Assembly (NCBI GenBank): GCA_964390905.1
Contig: CAYMLO010000040.1
Span: 1 to 64,000, forward strand
DNA from: JAFGLZ01 sp964390905
GTDB taxonomy: Bacteria > Planctomycetota > Phycisphaerae > UBA1845 > JAFGLZ01
DNA: 64,000 bases
Direction of reading: 5' to 3'
The position numbers and the translations under genes are program-made. Under the pieces are notes generated by a model. It did not search any database and was not told the origin of the DNA. It was given only the letters and a program-made list of their open reading frames with translations. Shown here piece by piece: positions 24,750 through 33,582 of this stretch. Every line of letters starts with the position of its first letter. The stretch's first letter is position 1.

Positions 24750-26495
24750 ATGGAAGTCAAGAAGGGCATTCCGGCCTCACCTGGCGTCGCGATCGCACCG
24801 GCGGTGGTGCTCGACGCCGAGGAGTACCGGATCACCCAGGTCTTCGTGCCCCCCGAAGAGGTCCCCCACGAGCTCGGGCACGTGGACATCGCCCTGAACG
24901 CCGCGAGAGAAGAGGTCGAGGAGCTTCGCGATCGGACGGCGGCGCGCCTCGGTCGCGAGACGGCCGCCATCTTCGACTTCCATTTGGGTGTGCTGACCAA
25001 CGAGACGCTCAAACAGAAGCTGTGCGACGCGGTCAGCCGGCACAACTACACCGCCGCCTACGCCGTCAGTCAGGTCATGCACGAGTACCAGCGCCGGTTC
25101 CTGGACATACGGGAAGCGGTATTCAACGATCGTATCAAAGACGTGTATGACATCGAGAAGCGCCTGTTGAGGCACCTTCTTGGCCACATCCGCGAAGATC
25201 TGGCCCACCTGAGCGAACCCGTGGTCGTCATCGCCCACGACCTGACCCCATCGCAGACGGCCCAGTTGGACCCGGAGAAGGTGCTGGGGTTCGTGACCGA
25301 CGCGGGCGGCCTAACGTCGCACACGGCGATCCTGGCCCGAAGCTCGGGGATTCCGGCGGTGGTCGGCCTGAACGACATCACGGCCGACGTCTCCGGCGGC
25401 GATCTGGTCATCATCGACGGCACGAAGGGACTGGTGATCTGCAAACCGGACGCCGAGACCCTAAAGGAGTATGAGCAGACGGGGGAACGGCTGATCGAGT
25501 TCGGCCACGAGCTGAACGAGCTGAGGGATCTGCCGGCCGTTACGTTGGACGGGGAACGGGTAGAACTGCTGGGCAACATCGAGTTCCCGCACGAGGTGGC
25601 CACCTCGTTGGCCCGCGGCGCGGAGGGGATCGGGCTGTACCGGACGGAGTTTCTGTATCTGAGGGGCGGGGAGGAACCGACCGAGGCGGATCACTACGAA
25701 GCGTACCGCGCCGCCATTGAAGCGGCGGGTGACAAGCTGGTCGTGATCCGCACGCTGGACCTGGGGGCGGACAAGTACGTCCAGACCTCCAGGGATGACC
25801 GCGACCGAGAGCGGAACCCTTTTTTGGGATTGCGATCGATCCGGTTCTGCCTGGCACACGTGGAGATCTTCAAGCCGCAATTGCGGGCCATCTTGCGGGC
25901 CTCGACGCTGGGCAACGTGTCGATCATGTTCCCGTTGATCAGCAAGATCACGGAGCTCCGTCAGGCCAAGTGGATCCTAGCCGAATCCATGGAGGACCTC
26001 GACGAGGAAGGCGTGGCGTACCGCAAGGACATCCCGCTTGGTATCATGATAGAGACCCCGTCGGCGGTCGCGATGGCGGGGCGACTGGCCAAGGAGGTGG
26101 ACTTCTTCAGCATCGGCACGAACGACCTGATCCAGTACACGTTGGCGGTGGACCGCTCCAATGAGCGCGTCGCGCCGCTTTACACCGGTGCGGACCCGGC
26201 GGTTCTGCGATTCGTTCGCGACGTCATCCGCAACGCGTCCCGGCAGGAAGTGAAGTGCTGCCTGTGCGGTGAGATGGCGGGCGATCCGATGTTCGCGCTG
26301 TTGCTGGTGGGGCTGGGGCTTCGACAATTCAGCATGGCCCCGAACGACATCCCCGAGATCAAACAGATCATCCGGAAGGTGACGGTCGCGCACGCCCAAA
26401 AGGTCGCCCGCAAGGTGTTGACGATGGAGAGTGATCGCGAGATCTACAACTATCTTCGCGATGAACTGCGGAAGATTCTGCCCGAGGTCGCGTGA
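24750..26495 (+). CDS. ptsI: PTS enzyme I (phosphoenolpyruvate-protein phosphotransferase)
   Basis: 581 residues, the usual length. The N-terminal HPr-binding helical domain is followed by the phospho-His domain with DAGGLTSHTAILARSSGIPAV (His191). The PEP-binding barrel has EGIGLYRTEFLYL, IMIETPSA, FFSIGTNDLIQYTLAVDR and the catalytic Cys in CLCGEMAGD. All key residues are present, so the enzyme should be active. With HPr and one EIIA but no permease in the cluster, it most likely feeds a regulatory phosphorelay sensing PEP/pyruvate. Confidence 0.95.
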   Translation: MEVKKGIPASPGVAIAPAVVLDAEEYRITQVFVPPEEVPHELGHVDIALNAAREEVEELRDRTAARLGRETAAIFDFHLGVLTNETLKQKLCDAVSRHNYTAAYAVSQVMHEYQRRFLDIREAVFNDRIKDVYDIEKRLLRHLLGHIREDLAHLSEPVVVIAHDLTPSQTAQLDPEKVLGFVTDAGGLTSHTAILARSSGIPAVVGLNDITADVSGGDLVIIDGTKGLVICKPDAETLKEYEQTGERLIEFGHELNELRDLPAVTLDGERVELLGNIEFPHEVATSLARGAEGIGLYRTEFLYLRGGEEPTEADHYEAYRAAIEAAGDKLVVIRTLDLGADKYVQTSRDDRDRERNPFLGLRSIRFCLAHVEIFKPQLRAILRASTLGNVSIMFPLISKITELRQAKWILAESMEDLDEEGVAYRKDIPLGIMIETPSAVAMAGRLAKEVDFFSIGTNDLIQYTLAVDRSNERVAPLYTGADPAVLRFVRDVIRNASRQEVKCCLCGEMAGDPMFALLLVGLGLRQFSMAPNDIPEIKQIIRKVTVAHAQKVARKVLTMESDREIYNYLRDELRKILPEVA

Positions 26496-26604
26496 ACCTC
26501 GGGAGGACGGGATACATTGTTGCGGCGCAGCTGGGGGCTGATCGCCGCTGGACTAGACTCTGAGGAAGGAAGAAGGCAGCCGATCGAGACGGATTGTGTA
26601 GGCG

Positions 26605-27255
26605 TTGTGGCACAGACTGGCTATCCGGTTCGCGGTAACGGGCGACCTCCGTTTTTTGTCGCACCGCAATATGCTTCGGCTCTTCGAGCGAGCCGTTTCG
26701 CGGGCGGACCTGCCGGTGCGCTACTCGGAAGGTTTCAACCCCAGGCCATACGTGCGCCTGCCGTTGCCCCGGAGCGTGGGGGTCGCTTCGGACGACGAGT
26801 TGCTCGTGATAACGCTGGAACGGCACGAATCGCCGGATCGCGTCCACGAGCGGCTGGCCCGGCAACTGCTGACGGGCATCGAGTTGGGCGAGACCATCGA
26901 GCTGGCCCGACAGGGCAAGCCCCGAGCCGTCGAGGCGACCTATCGACTCGACCTTGCTGGCGAGCAACGCCCGCCGTTGGCAGAGGCGGTTCGGCGGATC
27001 ACGGACGCCGATCGCCTCGAGGTACAGCGCGTCACCAAGAAGGGCAGTCAGTGCCGCACGATCGACCTACGGGCGTGGATTGCCCGCGTCGATGTGTGCG
27101 CCGATGTCCTGACCATGACCCTACGAATCAGTCCCGAAGGATCGGCCCGTCCGGCAGAGGTGCTCGAGCTGCTGGAGCTGGACGCGACGGAGGCACTACC
27201 GTGCCTTCGGCGCGTGGCCGTCCAATGGGAAGGGCTCGTGCCCGGTAAAGGATGA
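26605..27255 (+). CDS. DUF2344/TIGR03936 family protein
   Basis: 216 residues with a TTG start. The opening WHRLAIRFAVTGDLRFLSHRNMLRLFERAVSRADLPVRYSEGFNPRP matches the DUF2344 signature (RFxKxGxLRFLSHLDxxR...SEGFNPHP). In many bacteria this domain is fused to or beside a radical SAM protein; here it stands alone and is immediately followed (3 bp) by the RNase E/G gene, another common arrangement. Its biochemical role is not established. No radical SAM partner is adjacent. Confidence 0.88.
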   Translation: MWHRLAIRFAVTGDLRFLSHRNMLRLFERAVSRADLPVRYSEGFNPRPYVRLPLPRSVGVASDDELLVITLERHESPDRVHERLARQLLTGIELGETIELARQGKPRAVEATYRLDLAGEQRPPLAEAVRRITDADRLEVQRVTKKGSQCRTIDLRAWIARVDVCADVLTMTLRISPEGSARPAEVLELLELDATEALPCLRRVAVQWEGLVPGKG

Positions 27256-27258
27256 TAC

Positions 27259-29475
27259 GTGGCAAGAAAACGAACGAAGAAGCGACGGACCGCGGAAGAC
27301 GACGAGACCGATCAAGGCAGTGATGGCCAGGCCCGGTCTGAGGAGCAGGCCGACCCAGGCAAGGCTCGGGACGAGACGGGGCAAGGAGCGACGTCCGCCC
27401 GTTCCGCACGGTCGGACGCAGTTGGCGAGTCGGCTGGCGCATCCGACGCTGCCAAGGACTCATCTCAACAGAAGGCCGCGACGGACGGAGCGGGCGCCGA
27501 TCCGTCCGCACCAACTGCCCGGACGGGCAAGAGACGGCGACGAGGCCGGCGGAAGCCTCGTCCTCCGGCGTCGACTCCTGACGAGGGCACCGAAGCGACA
27601 GAAGCGCCTGCCGAGGCGTCGGATGCCTCCCAAGCCGAGAAGCCCACTGAACAGGAGGCCACTGAAGGCGATCCGCCCCCGTCCCGGGCCAAGAAGCGCA
27701 AGCCCCGTCGTGGGCGCGCCGGCAAGAAGGCCAAGAAGGACGCAAGCCAGGCCGGCGCTGCCGACACCAAGGGCAAGCCGTCTGAGGCGTCCGCCGGCGA
27801 ACCGCCCCCGGAACCCGTTGAGCAGGCTGACGAGGGAGCGTTGACGCCTGAGGGCGAGGAGAAGGACCCAGCCAAGAAGACCAAGCGAAGGCGATCGCGC
27901 CGACGGGGCAAGGACGCCCCGAAGTCGGCCCCGGTGAGCAAGATCGGTCGCGGACGCGAGATGCTCATCAACGTCATGCCCAACGAGGAGTGTCGCGTCG
28001 CGATGACGCTCGACGGGAAGCTGGAGGAACTCTTCATCGAGCGCGTATCGGCCGAATCCCACGTGGGGAACATCTACAAGGGCCGGGTGACCAACGTCGA
28101 GCCCTCCATCCAGGCGGCCTTCGTCGACTTCGGGCTGAGCAAGAACGGCTTTCTGCACATCTCGGACCTGGTGCCCCAGTACTTCCCCGGCTATGACGGC
28201 GAATCAGAGGACATCGGCCGGAAGACGCCCCACCGTGAACGCCCCCCGATCCAGAAGTGCCTTCGTCGCGGACAAGAGGTCATCGTCCAGATCACCAAGG
28301 AGGGGATCGGCACGAAGGGACCGACGCTCAACACCTACATCAGCCTGCCCGGTCGGTTTCTGGTCATGATGCCCGGCATGGGCCGGCTGGGGGTGTCGCG
28401 CAAGATCGAGGACGACGAAGATCGGCAGAAGATGCGCGAGATGCTCAACCAGCTCAGCTTCCCGAAGGGGATGGGGTTCATTCTCCGAACGGCGGGCCTG
28501 AACCGCACGAAGCGAGAAATCCAGCGCGACCTGAACTACCTCATACGGTTGTGGAAGACCGTCAGCGACAAGATCAAGAACGAGCCGGCCCCGACGACGC
28601 TCTATCAGGAATCCGACCTGGCCATCCGGACGGTTCGGGACACGCTGGAAGCCGACGTCGAGCGGATCGTCGTCGATGACGAGGAGACGGCCCAGAAGGT
28701 CCGCGACTTCCTGACCATCGCCATGCCTCGCGCAGCCGAGAAGGTCCTTGTCTATGACGACGCGGTCCCGCTGTTCTACCGCTACAAGATCGAGGAGGAG
28801 ATCGAGAAGCTCCACAGCCGCCACGTGCCGCTGGCGAGCGGGGGATCGCTGGTGATCGATTCGACGGAGGCCCTGGTCGCCATCGACGTGAACAGCGGCA
28901 AGTATCGGGATCACGACAACGCCGAGGAGACCGCGCTGCGAACGAACCTGGAGGCCGCCGAAGAGATCGCCCGTCAGCTCCGCTTGCGCGATCTGGGCGG
29001 CGTGGTGGTATGCGACTTCATTGACATGCGGCATGACAAGAACCGTCGGCAGGTGGAGAAAGCCCTCCGCGAGGCCGTCAAGCGTCACAAGGAACGGGCC
29101 AAGATGCTGCGGATGTCGCGCTTCGGCATGATCGAGATGACGCGGCAGCGGACCCGTCCGTCCATCTCCAGGAGCATGCACCGGGACTGCCCCATGTGCC
29201 GGGGAACGGGCATGGTCAAGACGCCCGAGTCGGCCTCGCTCGAGGCGATGCGGATGCTGCAGTTGGCCAGTCACCGTCAGAGCATCGATCAGGTCGAGAT
29301 CCAGGTCTGTCCCGAGGTCGCCTTCGAACTGCAGAACCGCAGGCGCCAGGCGATTCACGAGCTGGAGATGAAGACGGGCAAGAGGATCGTGGTCCGGGCC
29401 GTCGACGGCCTGGCCCCCGAACAGCTGGACTTCAGCTGCCACGATTCGCGCGGTCGGACGGTCAAGTTCCCGTAG
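27259..29475 (+). CDS. rne/rng: Ribonuclease E/G family endoribonuclease with long charged N-terminal extension
   Basis: 738 residues, GTG start 3 bp after the previous stop. Residues 1-230 are a disordered Ala/Glu/Lys/Arg-rich extension with KRRRRGRRK-type clusters. The conserved catalytic part begins at EMLINVMPNEECRVA (about 234); the S1 RNA-binding domain (about 268-345) has GNIYKGRV...AAFVDFG...GFLHISD. Catalytic Asp543 (AIDVNSG) and Asp586 (CDFIDM) are 43 residues apart as in E. coli RNase E, and the CPMC pair (644, 647) is the zinc-link. There is no C-terminal degradosome scaffold; the basic extension at the front may take that role. Confidence 0.95.
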   Translation: MARKRTKKRRTAEDDETDQGSDGQARSEEQADPGKARDETGQGATSARSARSDAVGESAGASDAAKDSSQQKAATDGAGADPSAPTARTGKRRRRGRRKPRPPASTPDEGTEATEAPAEASDASQAEKPTEQEATEGDPPPSRAKKRKPRRGRAGKKAKKDASQAGAADTKGKPSEASAGEPPPEPVEQADEGALTPEGEEKDPAKKTKRRRSRRRGKDAPKSAPVSKIGRGREMLINVMPNEECRVAMTLDGKLEELFIERVSAESHVGNIYKGRVTNVEPSIQAAFVDFGLSKNGFLHISDLVPQYFPGYDGESEDIGRKTPHRERPPIQKCLRRGQEVIVQITKEGIGTKGPTLNTYISLPGRFLVMMPGMGRLGVSRKIEDDEDRQKMREMLNQLSFPKGMGFILRTAGLNRTKREIQRDLNYLIRLWKTVSDKIKNEPAPTTLYQESDLAIRTVRDTLEADVERIVVDDEETAQKVRDFLTIAMPRAAEKVLVYDDAVPLFYRYKIEEEIEKLHSRHVPLASGGSLVIDSTEALVAIDVNSGKYRDHDNAEETALRTNLEAAEEIARQLRLRDLGGVVVCDFIDMRHDKNRRQVEKALREAVKRHKERAKMLRMSRFGMIEMTRQRTRPSISRSMHRDCPMCRGTGMVKTPESASLEAMRMLQLASHRQSIDQVEIQVCPEVAFELQNRRRQAIHELEMKTGKRIVVRAVDGLAPEQLDFSCHDSRGRTVKFP

Positions 29476-29494
29476 TCGTTTGCATCGAGTGGGC

Positions 29495-29526
29495 TTGACA
29501 CGATCTGATGCGAGTGGTCATATCAT
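29495..29526 (+). promoter_or_regulatory. Promoter candidate for the coiled-coil lipoprotein
   Basis: A perfect TTGACA at 29495-29500, followed 17 bp on by TCATATCAT, which offers imperfect -10 hexamers. It is about 130 bp before the start at 29656. Confidence 0.45.
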
Positions 29527-29655
29527 GTCGGTTGCGTACGTCGAAGGATCGGCGTCGCCCGGCGAGGATCGTCGGGCGAATGCCCCCGCGAGCAAGTCGT
29601 CTGACGAAAGGACGTGTCTAGTTCAGAGGCCTCAGACCGAAAGGAGACCCTAGGA

Positions 29656-30303
29656 ATGAGACTCACCGCGAGCCGGGCGTGGCGAACATCGATGGGACTG
29701 GCCCTTGTGGCGCTGTGGACGGCGGGATGTGAGGGCCCCAGCATGGAGCAGAAGATCAGCATGCTGGAGGAGGACAATGCCAAGCTGCTGGCCGAGAGGG
29801 ATCAGAAGCAGAAGGATCTGGAGATCACCAATACGCAGATGAAGCGCCTGGCCGCCGACCTGGACACGGCCCGCGCCGACGTCAAGCAGGCGACCGACGA
29901 GGCGGCCAAGAAGCTCGCAGCGGCCAACAAGGCGAAGGCCGACGCCGACGCCAAGGCCAAGAAGCTCGAGGCCGATCTGGCCGCCGCCAAAAAGGCGTGT
30001 GACGCCGCCCGGAAGGCCGCCGACCAGGCCAAGGCCGATCTGGCCAGCGCCAACAAGGCGAAGGCCGACGTCGACGGCCAGCTCAAGAAGGCCAAGGCCG
30101 ATCTGGCCAAGGCCTCCCTCGCCGCCAAGGAAGCCGACAAGGCCGCCAAGGACGCAAGCGCCAAGCTGACCAAGCTCCAGGCGGACCTCAAGAAGGCCCA
30201 GCAGGAGATCGAGCGGCTCAAGAAGGAAAACGCCCAACTCAAGAAAGAGAACGCCGAGCTCAAGAAGAAGGCGGCCGCCAAGAAGCCCGAGCAGCGCGTA
30301 TGA
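29656..30303 (+). CDS. Coiled-coil lipoprotein
   Basis: 215 residues from ATG 29656 (AAGGAG/TAGGA upstream). The leader ends in the lipobox TAGC (Cys near residue 24), so the protein should be lipid-anchored. From about residue 30 to the end it is a continuous predicted coiled coil: first EEDNAKLLAERDQKQ heptads, then long KAKADADAKAKKLEADLAAA-type Ala/Lys/Asp repeats, ending KKENAQLKKENAELKKK. Repeats of this kind resemble Lpp- or TolA-like envelope spacers. Function beyond an envelope structural role is not recognised. Confidence 0.85.
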   Translation: MRLTASRAWRTSMGLALVALWTAGCEGPSMEQKISMLEEDNAKLLAERDQKQKDLEITNTQMKRLAADLDTARADVKQATDEAAKKLAAANKAKADADAKAKKLEADLAAAKKACDAARKAADQAKADLASANKAKADVDGQLKKAKADLAKASLAAKEADKAAKDASAKLTKLQADLKKAQQEIERLKKENAQLKKENAELKKKAAAKKPEQRV

Positions 30304-30380
30304 CCGACAAGCTCGAGCGCCCCGGACAGCGGCAGATGCGCGGGTGCCACTGGCCGCCTGCCCGCGTTTGGCCAGAAGCG

Positions 30381-30410
30381 CCCCGGACACGCTATGCTGT
30401 GTGTCCGGGG
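30381..30410 (+). terminator. Perfect 10-bp inverted repeat
   Basis: CCCCGGACAC and GTGTCCGGGG pair exactly around a 10-nt loop, 78 bp after the lipoprotein stop. No U-run follows, so it may be a terminator, an mRNA-stabilising hairpin, or part of a dispersed element. Confidence 0.45.
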
Positions 30411-30421
30411 TCAACTTCGTT

Positions 30422-30469
30422 TAGCGGGGCCGCGTGCGGGCCCTCCCCCGCCGCACGCGGCGGGGCCAA
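30422..30469. repeat. Dispersed palindromic repeat, copy B
   Basis: Same 48-bp GC-rich hairpin element as at 13720-13767, with a few substitutions in the loop and at the 3' end. Confidence 0.8.
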
Positions 30470-30577
30470 CCGAAGCACGCTGAACACGTACGGCAGATTG
30501 TCAGCTAGCGCTCGGTCGCGCCGGCCCAACTGCACGCATGGCGAGCCGCAGGAGCCGACCCCCTGCACGCCCAGGAC

Positions 30578-31180
30578 GTGAACTCACCTAACCGACCAGA
30601 TCGATGCCCCGTCGCCGCCGTGCTGGCCGGCGGGGACAGCCGACGCATGGGCTCCGACAAGGCCGACGTCGTCTACGAGTCGACCCCCCTGCTGGACCGC
30701 GCGGTCCGGCTGGTCGAGCCATTGGCGGACCGCGTCCTGGTGGTCGGTCGGCACGTGCCGGACGGGCGCTTTGCGGCCGTCGAAGCCCACCTCGACGCCT
30801 GCCCCAACGCGGGTCCGCTCGGCGGCATCGCGACCGCGCTGAAGCTCAGTGCCCCCCACGCCTGCTTGATCGTCCCCTGCGACATGCCGCTGTTGACGCA
30901 AGATCTTCTGCGCCGGCTGATCCAAGCGTGCGTGGGCGAGGTGGACTGCGCACTGGTGGACAACCCGATGCGGGGTCGGCTCGAGCCGCTGGTGGGCGTC
31001 TACGCCGCCCGATGCCTCCCGCCGATGGAACAAGCCATCGCCGCCGGCCGACTCGCCATCTGGCGGACACTAAAGCTGCTCACCGTACACGGCGTGACCG
31101 TCCCCGACGACCAGCGCGATCAGCTCGTCAACCTCAACACGCCCAGAGACCTGTCCGGAAGCCGAACCTCGGGCTCCTGA
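30578..31180 (+). CDS. mobA: Molybdenum cofactor guanylyltransferase
   Basis: 200 residues, GTG start. The nucleotide-binding signature LAGGDSRRMGSDKA (residues about 16-29) is the MobA form of LAGGxSxRMGxDK; GPLGGI and VPCDMPLL (Asp ligand for Mg-GTP) follow, and VNLNTPRDL closes the protein as in the family. MobA attaches GMP to molybdopterin to make the guanine-dinucleotide cofactor. No other Moco genes are in the window, so it is isolated from its pathway here. Confidence 0.92.
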   Translation: MNSPNRPDRCPVAAVLAGGDSRRMGSDKADVVYESTPLLDRAVRLVEPLADRVLVVGRHVPDGRFAAVEAHLDACPNAGPLGGIATALKLSAPHACLIVPCDMPLLTQDLLRRLIQACVGEVDCALVDNPMRGRLEPLVGVYAARCLPPMEQAIAAGRLAIWRTLKLLTVHGVTVPDDQRDQLVNLNTPRDLSGSRTSGS

Positions 31181-31230
31181 TCCAGCCGATGACCCCACCC
31201 AGATGGCCATGCGTAAATCCGCGCCACCGG

Positions 31231-31278
31231 AGCACGGGCGTCTCGCCCGTGGATTCTCACGGGCGAGACGCCCGTGCT
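31231..31278. repeat. 48-bp perfect palindromic element, copy 1
   Basis: Two 21-bp arms, perfectly complementary, around a 6-nt loop (GATTCT). The arms contain ACGGGCGTCTCGCCCGT and its complement. The second copy is at 32966-33013. Confidence 0.85.
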
Positions 31279-31363
31279 ACAAGGCTCCAAGGAGTTGACG
31301 CAGCCTGCGAATCGACCATCATGTCGCCTGAAAACGAATCACGCGATGCGCTGGGAGCCAACC

Positions 31364-32842
31364 ATGAACTTTGAAAACACAGCCCTGCATTTGCCAACGG
31401 ACCGTGTCCATCGAACGTCATGCCTGATCGTGCTGCTCTGCTCGGCGCTCGTCCTCTCGGCATACGCGTCGTCGGCACGGGCGGACACGCCGTTGCAGCT
31501 GTCCCGCGGACCACACCTCTTCATCGATGACTACCTGATCGACCAGAGCACAGGACTCGTCCGCACCACCCACCGACCCGAGAAGCTGCCCCAGCCGATC
31601 CTTGCCAAGGCCGAATCTTGGCACCAACAGCCGCTGTTCTTCCTGAAGGTCATGCGCGACCCCCGCGGCGACCTGTTTCGCATGTGGTACAACGTCAAGA
31701 ACCCCGGGGCCCATCCGCCGGTCTGCTTCGCCTACGCCGAGTCGGAATGCGGCATCCACTGGCGCCGCCCGAACCTGGGGCTCGTCGAAATCGGCGGCTC
31801 GACCGCCAACAACCTGATCGTGGCCACGTTCGGCAAGTTCGGCCTGTTCTTCATCGACGACGGACCCGACTGCCCCGATCCCGCCCGGCGATACAAGATG
31901 GCCCACTACGGCCCCGGGCTCAGCGTCCTGTTCTCGGCCGACGGGCGACGCTTCAAGGAGTACGACAAGAACCCGGTCCTGCCCGCCAGCAAGGGCGGCA
32001 AGAGCGTCATCAGCGACATCATCGACGGCTGCTGGGACCCGCTCCGCAAGCAGTACCTGATCGGCTGCAAGATCGAGGCCGACGGCTATCCGGGAAAGCC
32101 GCACTACCACCACGAGGGATTCCGCCGCATCGTCGGCATGACCGTCAGCAAGGACTTCATCCACTGGCGGACCCCCTGGCGGATCGTGACGCCGGACCCC
32201 AAGAACGGCATCGAGGAGTTCTACGGCATGCAGCCGATGGTGCGCGGCGACCTCTACCTCGGATTCCTGCGCGTGCTCCGCGATGATCTGCCCGCCGACG
32301 CCGGCGGACCCGTCATGGGCATCGGATGGACCGAGCTGATCACGAGTCGCGACGGCGAACGCTGGACGCGATACCAGCAGCCGTTCCTCGATCGCAACAC
32401 AAAGCCCGGGACGTGGGACCACGCGTTCGCCTGGGTCGGCGACTGCGTCACCGTCGGCGAGCAGGAGTACGTCTACTACGGGGGCTACTCGGCAGGACAC
32501 AAGATCGGCGACCGCCAGGTCGGCCTAGCGAGGCTTCGCAAGAACGGTTTCGTCTCGCGCGACGCCGGCCCGAAGGGCGGTTCGCTGCGAACCCCGCCCC
32601 TCCGATGGAACGCAAACGCCCTAACCGTCAACGCGGTGGTCAAGGGTGAGCTCCGCGTCCGCCTCCTCGACGAGCAAGGCAAGGCCATGTCGGGCTTCGA
32701 TTGGCCGGACGCCCCACCGATCCGCGGCGATTCGGTCGCCCACCGCGTCAGCTTCAAGGACCATCTGGCGTCCCTGAAGGGACGCACCGTACGCCTCGAG
32801 TTCTCCTTGCGCGACGCGCAGTTGTACGGATTCGATTTCTGA
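31364..32842 (+). CDS. Secreted beta-propeller glycosidase-like protein
   Basis: 492 residues from ATG 31364. The signal peptide runs to about residue 41 (SSARA-DT). The mature part starts with HLFIDDYLIDQSTGLVRTTHRP and contains repeated strands such as MWYNVKNP, CFAYAESECGIHW and VTSKDFIHW-like segments, typical of five-bladed-propeller proteins related to GH32/GH43/GH68. A C-terminal beta-sandwich (about 400-492) ends RLEFSLRDAQLYGFDF. The same start and end patterns are found in the protein at 61336-62817, so the two are paralogues. Probably acts on extracellular glycans; catalytic residues could not be assigned. Confidence 0.78.
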   Translation: MNFENTALHLPTDRVHRTSCLIVLLCSALVLSAYASSARADTPLQLSRGPHLFIDDYLIDQSTGLVRTTHRPEKLPQPILAKAESWHQQPLFFLKVMRDPRGDLFRMWYNVKNPGAHPPVCFAYAESECGIHWRRPNLGLVEIGGSTANNLIVATFGKFGLFFIDDGPDCPDPARRYKMAHYGPGLSVLFSADGRRFKEYDKNPVLPASKGGKSVISDIIDGCWDPLRKQYLIGCKIEADGYPGKPHYHHEGFRRIVGMTVSKDFIHWRTPWRIVTPDPKNGIEEFYGMQPMVRGDLYLGFLRVLRDDLPADAGGPVMGIGWTELITSRDGERWTRYQQPFLDRNTKPGTWDHAFAWVGDCVTVGEQEYVYYGGYSAGHKIGDRQVGLARLRKNGFVSRDAGPKGGSLRTPPLRWNANALTVNAVVKGELRVRLLDEQGKAMSGFDWPDAPPIRGDSVAHRVSFKDHLASLKGRTVRLEFSLRDAQLYGFDF

Positions 32843-32965
32843 GGCGACCTCTGGGAGGCCGCCACACGCCCCGCGTGGGTGCCCCGCCTCTTCAGAGGTG
32901 GGGGACGCAAATCGGAACAAAAATTGGCGTCTCCCACGGCTGAAGCCATGGGGCACCCGCGCCGT

Positions 32966-33013
32966 AGCATGGGCATCCTGCCCATGGCCCCTCACGGGCG
33001 AGACGCCCGTGCT
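32966..33013. repeat. 48-bp palindromic element, copy 2, overlapping a gene end
   Basis: Same size and plan as the 31231 element: left arm AGCATGGGCATCCTGCCCATG-like with substitutions, 6-nt loop, right arm identical to copy 1. The stop codon of the minus-strand flavoprotein gene (32992-32994) lies inside it. Confidence 0.8.
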
Positions 33014-33582
33014 ACGTCGCCCATCAACGTCTGCACGGCCCGGTGGCCGAGGTCGTGGGCGGCTTGGAGGCTGTCGGGCGATTCGGCGACCTTTCCCTTT
33101 TCGTAGACGGACACGCACAGGTCCCCGAGGTACCTTCCCTTGAGGAACTCCACGCAGAGCTTCAGCGGCTCGGTCACCCATTGGCCGTGGGCGGGGTCCT
33201 GCCGGCCGAACGTGGTCACGACGACGTACCCCTTGCCCCGGAGTCGCTGTGCGTACGGGTCGCGGTTGAAGTAGGACGACAGCCGGTCGATGAAGCACTT
33301 GAGCTGGGCCGACACCCCCGCCCAGTAGACCGGCGTGGCGAGGACGACGAGGTCCGCCTCCAGGAACTTATCCAGCACGCCCGGAAAGTCGTCGTCGGCC
33401 CGCGGGTCGTCGCGCTGGCGGGAGTTGTCGCACACCTCGCCGATCGGGCGGATCGTGTAGTCGTCCAGATAGACCTTCTCGCCGACCGCCCCCGCCCCCT
33501 CGGCCCCCCGAAGCACGGCCTCGGCCAGCAGGTCAGAGTTCCCCCCTTTCCTCGGACTCCCAAGCAGCGCGATCGCTCGCAT
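32992..33582 (-). CDS. NAD(P)H-dependent FMN reductase-like flavoprotein
   Basis: 196 residues. The N-terminus MRAIALLGSPRKGGNSDLLAEAVLRGA is the FMN phosphate-binding loop of the flavodoxin-like NADPH-dependent FMN reductase family; LVVLATPVYWAGVSAQLKCFIDRL is the second conserved FMN loop. One Cys-containing loop (GEVCDNSRQRDD) matches the position of CxxCxxC-type iron-sulfur flavoproteins but has only one Cys. The last residues (VARASRP) and the stop are encoded inside the palindromic element at 32966-33013, so the native C-terminus has probably been replaced. Confidence 0.88.
   Translation of the reverse strand: MRAIALLGSPRKGGNSDLLAEAVLRGAEGAGAVGEKVYLDDYTIRPIGEVCDNSRQRDDPRADDDFPGVLDKFLEADLVVLATPVYWAGVSAQLKCFIDRLSSYFNRDPYAQRLRGKGYVVVTTFGRQDPAHGQWVTEPLKLCVEFLKGRYLGDLCVSVYEKGKVAESPDSLQAAHDLGHRAVQTLMGDVARASRP

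Larger units (their letters stand above)
30304..30577. repeat. Spacer with hairpins and repeat copies
   Basis: Contains AGCGCCCCGGACA twice (about 30316 and 30377), a perfect 10-bp hairpin at 30381-30410 and the palindromic repeat at 30422-30469. Reading frames through it are repeat translations, not genes. Confidence 0.6.

Noticed and set aside
30304..30577. A 93-codon plus-strand frame (MTDKLERPGQ...) after the lipoprotein
   Set aside because: It lies entirely on hairpin and repeat sequence and shows no family resemblance or ribosome binding site.
31181..31363. Short proteins encoding STGVSPV...GRDARAT
   Set aside because: They are translations of the palindromic element at 31231-31278, not genes.
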